From Candidatus Acetothermia bacterium (GTDB lineage Bacteria > Bipolaricaulota > Bipolaricaulia > UBA7950 > UBA9294), in the NCBI GenBank assembly GCA_003650505.1, contig QMQL01000016.1, positions 1-10,735 of the forward strand: a stretch of 10,735 nucleotides of DNA. Reading direction: 5' to 3'. The notes below the pieces were generated by a model, which ran no database searches, was not told where the DNA came from, and saw only the letters and a list, made by a program, of their open reading frames with translations. The translations under genes and the position numbers were made by a program. Positions 5,863 to 10,735 of the stretch are shown here, piece after piece. Numbering within the stretch: position 1 is the first letter of the stretch; every line of letters begins with the position of its first letter.

Positions 5863-6897
5863 ATGGATCTACTTAAGCGGTTGAGCGAAGCGGCCAGTGT
5901 CCCCGGGCACGAGGGCAAGATCAGGGGGATCATCGAGGAGGAGCTCGAAGGGATCGTCGATGAGTTCAAGGTCGATCCCTTGGGTAACCTGATCGCCCAC
6001 AAGGAGGGGTCCGGTCCGGCGGTGTTGATCGCCGCCCACATGGACGAGATCGGGTTCATCGTCAAGCACGTCGAGGAGGAGACAGGGTTCATCCGGATCC
6101 ACCCCCTCGGCGGGTTCGACGTCAAGACCCTGATCGCCCAGCGGGTGATAGTGCACACGGAGGGTGGCGATCTGATCGGCGCGATCGGCTCGAAGCCGAT
6201 CCACATCATGACCGAGGAGGAGCGGAAGAAGCTCCCCGAGCTGAAGGACCTGTTCGTCGACCTCGGCCTCCCGGCGGAAGAGGTGAAGAAGCGCGTGACG
6301 GTCGGGGATCCGATCACCCTCCGCCAGGACTTCGTCGAGCTCGAGGATGTGGTGTCGGGGAAGGCGCTCGATGATCGGGCCGGGGTCTACATCGGGATCG
6401 AGGCGATCAAGCGGGCGAAGAAGTTCGGCTGCGACCTCTACTTCGCCGGGACGACCCAGGAGGAGGTCGGGCTCCGCGGGGCGCGGGTCGCCGGGTTCTC
6501 GGTCCATCCGGTGATCGGGATCGCCCTCGATACGACCCTGGCGGTCGACGTTCCCGGCGCCCAGCCCGGTGAGAGGATAACTGCCCTCGGCAAAGGGGTG
6601 GCGATCAAGCTGACCGACTCGGCATCGATCTCCCATCCCGGGCTGGTGAAGGAGATGAGAAGGATCGCAGAGGAGCGGAAGATCCCGTATCAGATGGAGA
6701 TCCTCCCCCGGGGAGGGACCGACGCTGGCGCGATCCAGCTCGCCCGGGAAGGGGTGGCGGCGGTCACCCTCTCCCTTCCGACCCGCTACGTCCACTCGGT
6801 CGTCGAGACCGCCCACAAGGACGACCTCGAGGCGGCGATAGGGCTCCTCGCCGCGTTCATCGAGGAGGCCGGATCGGTCGATCTGAGATTAAGATGA
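5863..6897 (+). CDS. M42-family metallo-aminopeptidase (FrvX/TET type)
   Basis: A 344-residue cytoplasmic dinuclear-metal peptidase; family members form tetrahedral complexes that trim N-terminal residues from short peptides. The expected ligands are visible in order: H59 in AAHMDEIG, the bridging Asp in ALDDRAG (D170 or D171), the catalytic and metal Glu pair E200-E201 in TTQEEVG, D223 in ALDTT, and H311 in RYVHS. RGGTDAGA (283-290) completes the active site, and residues about 72-160 are the lid/dimerisation domain. Length is normal for the family (about 340-360). The start ATG has a GGAGGAG site four bases upstream. The stop overlaps the next start codon (ATGA), so translation of the amidohydrolase is coupled. 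Such enzymes are often annotated as cellulase M or endoglucanase, an old misnomer. The exact residue preference cannot be read from sequence. Confidence 0.95.
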   Translation: MDLLKRLSEAASVPGHEGKIRGIIEEELEGIVDEFKVDPLGNLIAHKEGSGPAVLIAAHMDEIGFIVKHVEEETGFIRIHPLGGFDVKTLIAQRVIVHTEGGDLIGAIGSKPIHIMTEEERKKLPELKDLFVDLGLPAEEVKKRVTVGDPITLRQDFVELEDVVSGKALDDRAGVYIGIEAIKRAKKFGCDLYFAGTTQEEVGLRGARVAGFSVHPVIGIALDTTLAVDVPGAQPGERITALGKGVAIKLTDSASISHPGLVKEMRRIAEERKIPYQMEILPRGGTDAGAIQLAREGVAAVTLSLPTRYVHSVVETAHKDDLEAAIGLLAAFIEEAGSVDLRLR

Positions 6898-8255
6898 AGA
6901 CCATACTTCTGAAGGACTTCGACCTCGTCGCCACGATGGACGGGGATCGCCGGGAGATCCGCTCCGGCTACGTCCTCGTCGAGGGAAACAGGATCGCCGC
7001 CATCGGGGATGACCCGGCCGGGATAGCAGCCGACGAGACGATCGATGGTGAGGGGAAGGTGCTCCTCCCCGGGTTTGTCAACACCCACCATCACCTCTAC
7101 CAGACCCTGTTTCGCAACGTCCCCGGGGCCGCCGACAAGGAGCTGTTTGACTGGCTCGTCTTCCTGTACGAGCGTTGGAAGGGGATCGATGAGGAGGCGG
7201 TGAGGGTAAGCGCGACGATCGGCCTGGCCGAGCTCCTCCTCTCCGGGGCGACGACGAGCTCGGACCACTTCTACCTCTTCCCGCGGGGGCATCCTCATCT
7301 CTTCGACTCTCTGGTCGAGGGGGCGCGGGCGGCCGGGATCAGGTTCCACCCCTGCCGCGGCGCGATGTCCCTCTCCAGGAAGGATGGGGGCCTCCCGCCC
7401 GACCCGGTCGTCCAGACCGAGGAGGAGATCCTCGCCGACTCCCAGCGGGTGATCGAGGCCTATCACGATCCGGGGCCGCTCTCCATGCTCAGGGTGGCCC
7501 TCGCCCCCTGCTCCCCGTTCTCGGTCACCCCGGAGCTGATGCGCCGGACGACCGAGCTGGCGGACGAGTACGGGGTCCTCCTCCACACCCACCTCGCCGA
7601 GTCCGCGGATGAGGAGGAGTTCTGCATCGAGAAGTTCGGGGCGCGGCCGGTCGACTACATGGAACAGCTCGGCTGGCTCCGCGACGACGCTTGGTTCGCC
7701 CACCTCGTCCACCTGAACGATGCGGACATCGGGAAGCTATCGGCCGCGAAGGTCGGGATGGCCCACTGCCCGAGCTCAAACATGACCCTCGGATCGGGGA
7801 TCGCGCCGGTCGTCGATCTGATCGGTGCCGACGTTCGGATCGGCCTCGCGGTCGACGGCTCGGCGAGCAACGACACCTCGAACATGATCCGCGAGGTCCG
7901 CCAGGCGATGCTCCTCCAGCGGGTCCGCTACGGTGCTGGGGCGTTCTCCGCCCGCGACGCGCTGTATCTCGCGACGATCGGCGGGGCGAAGGTCCTCCGC
8001 CGGGAAGACGAGATCGGCTCGATCGAGGTCGGGAAGGCGGCCGACCTGATCGCGTTCGACCTCTCCGGGATCGAGTTCGCCGGCGCCCACTCCGACCCGC
8101 TCGCCGCGATCGTCCACTGCGCCGCCGACCGGGTCGACCTTTCGATCGTGAACGGGAAGGTCCTGGTCCGGGACGGCCGGCTGGTCGATCGGTCGATCTA
8201 CCGACTCGTCCCGCGGCACAACGAGATCTCGGCAAGGCTGATCGGGGCGGTATGA
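6894..8255 (+). CDS. 8-oxoguanine deaminase-like amidohydrolase (AtzB/TRZ group)
   Basis: A 453-residue metal-dependent hydrolase of the cog0402 amidohydrolase group that deaminates purine- or pterin-like rings. The TIM-barrel ligands are H65 and H67 in NTHHHLYQ, H233 in HTHLAE with E236 as the likely base, H270 in WFAHLVHL, and D321 in AVDGSASND. The stretch RGAMSLSRKDGGLPPDPVVQ (155-174), followed by APCSPFSVTPELMR (204-217), is what I associate with characterised 8-oxoguanine deaminases. The small beta domain at both ends (IDGEGKVLLPG; IVNGKVLVRDGRLV) is typical. Isoxanthopterin deaminase and hydroxyatrazine ethylaminohydrolase are close relatives and cannot be excluded. The product from 8-oxoguanine would be urate plus ammonia. 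The gene overlaps both neighbours by ATGA, which places it at the centre of a coupled three-gene unit. Confidence 0.9.
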   Translation: MKTILLKDFDLVATMDGDRREIRSGYVLVEGNRIAAIGDDPAGIAADETIDGEGKVLLPGFVNTHHHLYQTLFRNVPGAADKELFDWLVFLYERWKGIDEEAVRVSATIGLAELLLSGATTSSDHFYLFPRGHPHLFDSLVEGARAAGIRFHPCRGAMSLSRKDGGLPPDPVVQTEEEILADSQRVIEAYHDPGPLSMLRVALAPCSPFSVTPELMRRTTELADEYGVLLHTHLAESADEEEFCIEKFGARPVDYMEQLGWLRDDAWFAHLVHLNDADIGKLSAAKVGMAHCPSSNMTLGSGIAPVVDLIGADVRIGLAVDGSASNDTSNMIREVRQAMLLQRVRYGAGAFSARDALYLATIGGAKVLRREDEIGSIEVGKAADLIAFDLSGIEFAGAHSDPLAAIVHCAADRVDLSIVNGKVLVRDGRLVDRSIYRLVPRHNEISARLIGAV

Positions 8256-8533
8256 GGGTCGAACTCGAGATCGGCTTCTCCTTCAAACGGGAGCTCCCCG
8301 CCGGGTTCCATTCCCTGGATCTCCCCGACGGTACGGACGTCGAAAGCGCCTTCCGGCACCTTTCCCGTCTCCAGCCGGCGCTGAAGGAGCGGCTGTTCGA
8401 CCGCGAGGGGAGGGTCCGTAGGGAGATCAACGCCCTCGTGAACGGCGGGAACGTCGCTCGCAGGCGGGGATTCCGGACCGTCCTTCGCGATGGCGACCGG
8501 CTGACGATCCTCCCACCGGTCGGGGGAGGTTGA
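8252..8533 (+). CDS. MoaD/ThiS-family ubiquitin-like protein
   Basis: A 93-residue beta-grasp protein. Its start codon overlaps the amidohydrolase stop (ATGA). It ends DRLTILPPVGGG, which matches the MoaD tail (PPVAGG or PPVSGG) whose C-terminal Gly-Gly is adenylated and thiocarboxylated for sulfur transfer, as in molybdopterin synthase or thiamine synthesis. VNGGNVARRRGFRTVLRDGD (63-82) is the usual strand-loop region before that tail. An arginine-rich central part (KERLFDREGRVRREIN) is notable. No moaE, thiG, MoeB/ThiF or molybdo-/tungsto-enzyme gene is in the window, so it could serve molybdopterin or tungstopterin synthesis, another sulfur-transfer path, or protein tagging. A hairpin resembling a terminator follows 12 bases later. 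Confidence 0.85.
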   Translation: MRVELEIGFSFKRELPAGFHSLDLPDGTDVESAFRHLSRLQPALKERLFDREGRVRREINALVNGGNVARRRGFRTVLRDGDRLTILPPVGGG

Positions 8534-8544
8534 TTAAGAGGCGG

Positions 8545-8577
8545 CCGGGGAGGTCCCCGGAAGGGCCTCCCCGGTTG
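8545..8577 (+). terminator. Bidirectional terminator-like hairpin between convergent operons
   Basis: CCGGGGAGG (8545-8553) is the exact reverse complement of 8566-8574, with an inner CCC/GGG pair in the 12-base loop. Only TTGGT follows on the plus strand and GGCCGCCTCTT on the minus strand, so it is T-poor. Its place between the convergent moaD-like and thioesterase genes supports a terminator role. Confidence 0.5.
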
Positions 8578-8612
8578 GTGTGGTGGCTATCCGCAAGGAG
8601 GTTAAGCGGAAG

Positions 8613-8632
8613 GAGCGGCATCTCTGCTGCTC
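8613..8632. other. Second compact hairpin in the convergent gap
   Basis: GAGCGGCA (8613-8620) pairs with TGCTGCTC (8625-8632) around a TCTC loop, eight pairs including one G-T. No T-run follows on either strand. It may back up the terminator or protect the 3' end of the thioesterase transcript. I see no gene in the 130-base gap 8534-8663. Confidence 0.35.
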
Positions 8633-8663
8633 GGAAGTAGGATGCGGGGCGTTTGTGAATCGG

Positions 8664-9092
8664 TTATGAAGAGCGGGTGTGTATCCGGTGTTCCCCCGCT
8701 CGTTTCGCCTTCTCCTCCACCTTCGCGGCGAACCGGTCGGAGTCGATGATGAACCGCTCGTGCGTCCCGCGGGCGATCGGCTCGATCTCGTCACGCGCTG
8801 CGATCTCGAACGTAAGCCTCCTACCGTCGATCCCGATCAGCGTCGCGGTGACGGTCACCGTCATCCCGAGTGGGGTCGGGGCGAGGTGATCGAGGGATAC
8901 CGCGGTCCCGACCGTTTTCTGGCCGGTTGGCAGCAGTCGATCGACTCCGGTCCGCGCACACTCCTCGCAGAACCCGACGAGGACCGGGGTGGCGAGCCCG
9001 TCGACAAGCCCGCTCCCGTAGCTGCTCGCCAGATGCTCGCGCTTCACCACGAATGTCAGCTCGCTCTTCAGGCCGATCTCGATCGCGTTCAT
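8664..9092 (-). CDS. Fluoroacetyl-CoA thioesterase (FlK)-like hot-dog protein
   Basis: A 142-residue hot-dog-fold protein, about the length of FlK. The segment GLATPVLVGFCEEC (32-45), then TVGTAVSLDHLAPTPLGM (60-77) and DGRRLTFEIAARDEIEPIAR (89-108) with GTHERFIID, follow the FlK family closely. From memory, FlK uses Thr42, Glu50 and His76. Here T35, E43 and H69 have identical spacing (8 and 34), so the acyl-CoA thioesterase active site seems intact. Most family members outside Streptomyces cattleya act on unknown short acyl-CoAs, so fluoroacetyl-CoA itself is unlikely to be the substrate. The start codon overlaps the nitrilase stop (CTATGA), which suggests translational coupling. A charged tail (120-142) is extra and probably disordered. 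Confidence 0.85.
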   Translation of the reverse strand: MNAIEIGLKSELTFVVKREHLASSYGSGLVDGLATPVLVGFCEECARTGVDRLLPTGQKTVGTAVSLDHLAPTPLGMTVTVTATLIGIDGRRLTFEIAARDEIEPIARGTHERFIIDSDRFAAKVEEKAKRAGEHRIHTRSS

Positions 9093-9880
9093 AGGGCGTA
9101 CATCTCGGGCCGGCGGTCGGCGAGCTTGTCGTTGTGAGAGGTGAGCGACTTGTCCCGGGCGGCGAGCGGGTCGATCCTCACAACTCCGATCTCGGGCCGG
9201 TCGGGGGATAGGCGGACGAGGACCTCCCCTTTTGGAGAGACGATCTGGCTCTCCCCGATGTAGCGGAGGGTCCCCTCCCCCCGGGTCTCGGTCCCGACGC
9301 GATTGGCGGTGGCGGTGAACACCCCGTTCTCGATCGCGCGTACGACCATCGTCCGCTGAGCGAGGCCCGGGATGATCAGGTTCGCCGGGTGGGCGATGAT
9401 CTCCGCGCCCCGGAGGGCGAGTGTACGCCCCGCCTCGGGGAAGAGGTGGTCGAAGCAGATCATCAGCCCGACCCGCGCGACTCCGATGTCGATCACGGGG
9501 AAGGGGAGATCCCCGGGCGAGAAGAAGCGCTTCTCCTCACCGAACAGGTGCACCTTCCGGTAGGTCGCGATATGCCCCTCCGGCCCGACGAGGACGGACG
9601 AGTTGTAGAGCCGATCCCCGGAGAGCTCGGGGAGGCCGGCGACGACGAACGATCCCGTTTCGCGGCAGAACGAGGCGAGCCCCTCGACCGTCGGGCCGTC
9701 CGGTATCGGCTCGGCGAGGAAGCGGACCTCCTCTCTCGTCACGAACTTGTACCCGGTGGCGAAGAACTCGGGGAGGACCCAGAGATCGGCCCTCTCGGCC
9801 GACATGACGGAGAAGGCGTCCCTCAGGTTCTCCACCCGATCCCCGAACTTCGGCGATGTCTGAACTACCCCAAGGCGCAT
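9089..9880 (-). CDS. Nitrilase-superfamily carbon-nitrogen hydrolase
   Basis: A 263-residue cytoplasmic amidase. The catalytic triad is visible: E38 in LPEFFATGY, K109 in YRKVHLFG and C142 in GLMICFDHLFPE. RAIENGVFTATANRVG (181-196) is the usual substrate-pocket and dimer segment. The tail NDKLADRRPEMYAL is like the end of the Pyrococcus nitrilase group (PaNit/PH0642; about 262 residues), which hydrolyses small nitriles or amides, so an omega-amidase or simple amidase role is plausible. The start MRLGVVQTSP is family-typical. There is no Shine-Dalgarno site; a -10-like TAACAT lies six bases before the ATG. The gene follows the stop of the large partial gene by 51 bases and overlaps the thioesterase start downstream. 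Confidence 0.93.
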   Translation of the reverse strand: MRLGVVQTSPKFGDRVENLRDAFSVMSAERADLWVLPEFFATGYKFVTREEVRFLAEPIPDGPTVEGLASFCRETGSFVVAGLPELSGDRLYNSSVLVGPEGHIATYRKVHLFGEEKRFFSPGDLPFPVIDIGVARVGLMICFDHLFPEAGRTLALRGAEIIAHPANLIIPGLAQRTMVVRAIENGVFTATANRVGTETRGEGTLRYIGESQIVSPKGEVLVRLSPDRPEIGVVRIDPLAARDKSLTSHNDKLADRRPEMYAL

Positions 9881-9886
9881 ATGATG

Positions 9887-9892
9887 ATGTTA
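9887..9892 (-). promoter_or_regulatory. Possible -10 element for a leaderless nitrilase transcript
   Basis: On the minus strand TAACAT (4/6 to TATAAT) is followed by CATCAT and then the ATG at 9880, the same six-base spacing as at the rhomboid gene. No convincing -35 lies 17 bases upstream (TCGCGA, 3/6). With no Shine-Dalgarno site in the 51-base gap, leaderless initiation is the simplest reading, but evidence is thin. Confidence 0.3.
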
Positions 9893-9931
9893 ACCGAGGT
9901 TTAGCCCGATCGCGAGAAGGATGAGCGAGGC

Positions 9932-10735
9932 TCACCCGCCGAACTTCAGGCTCGTGCTCCCCGGCGCGTAGCGGAGGACGGCGTCGGGGAAGGCGGTGAT
10001 CGATCCGTACAGCCAGACCTCGTCTTCCTTCTGTTCGATCCCGACGCGGACGCAGTCTGCTATGTCGCGGAAGATACCGTATTCGATCGCTCGGAACACA
10101 GTGGCCGGCGGCGAATATGTCACCCCGAGGCTCGCCCCCCATCCGGACTCCGACTCGATCTCTGCCGCGAGCTTCGCCGATTCGAGTGAAGGATCGTTCG
10201 GGTCGAGTCTCAGAGTCAATTCGAGCGACCTTCCGGACTCGCTCGTAGCCACGCCGATCGTGGCGGCCTCGAACCTCCCCTCCTCCGGGAAGTAAGGGAT
10301 CTTCCAGGAGAGCTCAAGGCCGTCGCCCTCCCACTTACCGCTGAGGCGGGTCGATGAGAGCTCACCTGCGAGGGGATCGAGCTCGAAATCGAGCCTCCAG
10401 TCGGCCCGCTCCCCCCAGGAGATCGTCCCGTCGATCGGTCCGGGGCCCTCCGCGAGGGAGATTGCGCCGGAAAGCGAGATCCGAAGCGCTCCCTCCCGTT
10501 CGAGTCTCCATTCCAGCCGGTGCTCTGTGCTTCCTTGATCGAACGTAAACGGGCTCTTCCCGCGGACGAACGAACTCTCCCAATCGAGGCTGATCCCGTC
10601 GCGCTTCGCGGATGTGGTGAAGGAGAGGGTCTCCCGATCCCGCCGTTCCCCTCCGGGCCCGACGTACCAGGCGACCTCGAGGCCGGTGGAAGGGGAGATC
10701 GAGAACCCTTGGACCTCGAGCGGATCGATCGTCGC
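9932..10735 (-). CDS. C-terminal part of a large beta-rich, possibly LptD-like outer-membrane protein
   Basis: The minus frame is open from the right edge to a TGA at 9932-9934, giving 267 residues without a start, so the gene continues outside the window. The whole stretch alternates short beta-strands and turns (LEWRLEREGALRISLSGAIS, then TISWGERADWRLDFELD), as in an outer-membrane barrel or a long beta-sheet scaffold. Near the end RDIADCVRVGIEQKEDEVWL (223-242), then GSITAFPDAVLRYAPG, recalls the last strands of LptD/OstA-type LPS-assembly proteins, where a cysteine and an AFP motif occur close to the C terminus. I offer this from memory of family patterns only. It ends without the aromatic C-terminal residue (ending in FGG) that is common in proteobacterial barrels. 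No export signal can be seen because the N terminus is absent. Confidence 0.65.
   Translation of the reverse strand, partial: ATIDPLEVQGFSISPSTGLEVAWYVGPGGERRDRETLSFTTSAKRDGISLDWESSFVRGKSPFTFDQGSTEHRLEWRLEREGALRISLSGAISLAEGPGPIDGTISWGERADWRLDFELDPLAGELSSTRLSGKWEGDGLELSWKIPYFPEEGRFEAATIGVATSESGRSLELTLRLDPNDPSLESAKLAAEIESESGWGASLGVTYSPPATVFRAIEYGIFRDIADCVRVGIEQKEDEVWLYGSITAFPDAVLRYAPGSTSLKFGG

Noticed and set aside
6786..7712. A 308-codon minus-strand frame opposite the amidohydrolase
   Set aside because: Antisense shadow: the plus-strand product has full catalytic motifs, and this frame shows no motif.
8427..8621. A 64-codon minus-strand frame across the terminator hairpin
   Set aside because: No ribosome site, composition dominated by Arg/Ser/Pro/Gly, and it crosses the convergent terminator.
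1..10735. CRISPR arrays, tRNA genes, insertion sequences, toxin-antitoxin or defence genes
   Set aside because: I looked on both strands and saw no regular repeats, cloverleaf sequences, transposase motifs or paired small toxin genes.

Overview
This is a GC-rich window with tightly packed genes and no intergenic gap longer than about 190 bases. I see no rRNA, tRNA, CRISPR array, transposase or integrase. Every complete gene is bacterial in type: an aspartyl-tRNA synthetase with the bacterial GAD insertion, Shine-Dalgarno sites and sigma70-like promoters. The accessory content also occurs in archaea and thermophiles: a PKD surface protein, a NosD-like beta-helix protein, an M42 aminopeptidase and a nitrilase with a Pyrococcus-like tail. 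A protein tail with a 26-residue W-L-x-G repeat reminds me of Acetothermia/Bipolaricaulota (OP1) secreted proteins. A thermophilic or anaerobic, probably two-membrane bacterium of that kind is my best guess, but it is inference from memory of such genomes and is not proven here.

Layout from left to right. (a) Bases 1-921, plus strand: the tail of a probably secreted protein, then a signal-peptide protein with a PKD domain and a second Ig-like region. This ends at a GC-rich terminator (957-980). (b) Bases 1112-5772, minus strand, transcribed from right to left: a rhomboid protease, a secreted beta-helix protein, an OB-fold/HD-domain YhaM-type exoribonuclease, and AspRS. Good promoter candidates lie before the beta-helix gene and again before AspRS, so the cluster probably makes several transcripts. 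(c) Bases 5863-8533, plus strand, diverging from the rhomboid gene: an M42 metallo-aminopeptidase, an 8-oxoguanine-deaminase-like amidohydrolase and a MoaD/ThiS-like ubiquitin-fold protein. Both junctions are ATGA overlaps, so this is a translationally coupled three-gene operon. (d) Bases 8664-10735, minus strand: a large beta-rich protein cut by the window edge (possibly an LptD-like outer-membrane protein), a nitrilase-superfamily amidase, and a fluoroacetyl-CoA-thioesterase-like hot-dog protein fused to the nitrilase gene by another ATGA overlap.

Functionally, regions (a) and part of (b) supply cell-surface proteins. The AspRS/YhaM part is housekeeping for translation and RNA turnover. The coupled cassettes in (c) and (d) look like small catabolic or metabolite-repair units: peptide plus purine/pterin salvage in (c), amide plus acyl-CoA clearance in (d). 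The strongest leads for something new are the M42/deaminase/MoaD operon and the nitrilase/FlK-like pair. Both rest on gene coupling and conserved active-site residues, not on any known pathway. I found no clear sign of a wholly novel defence or mobile system.
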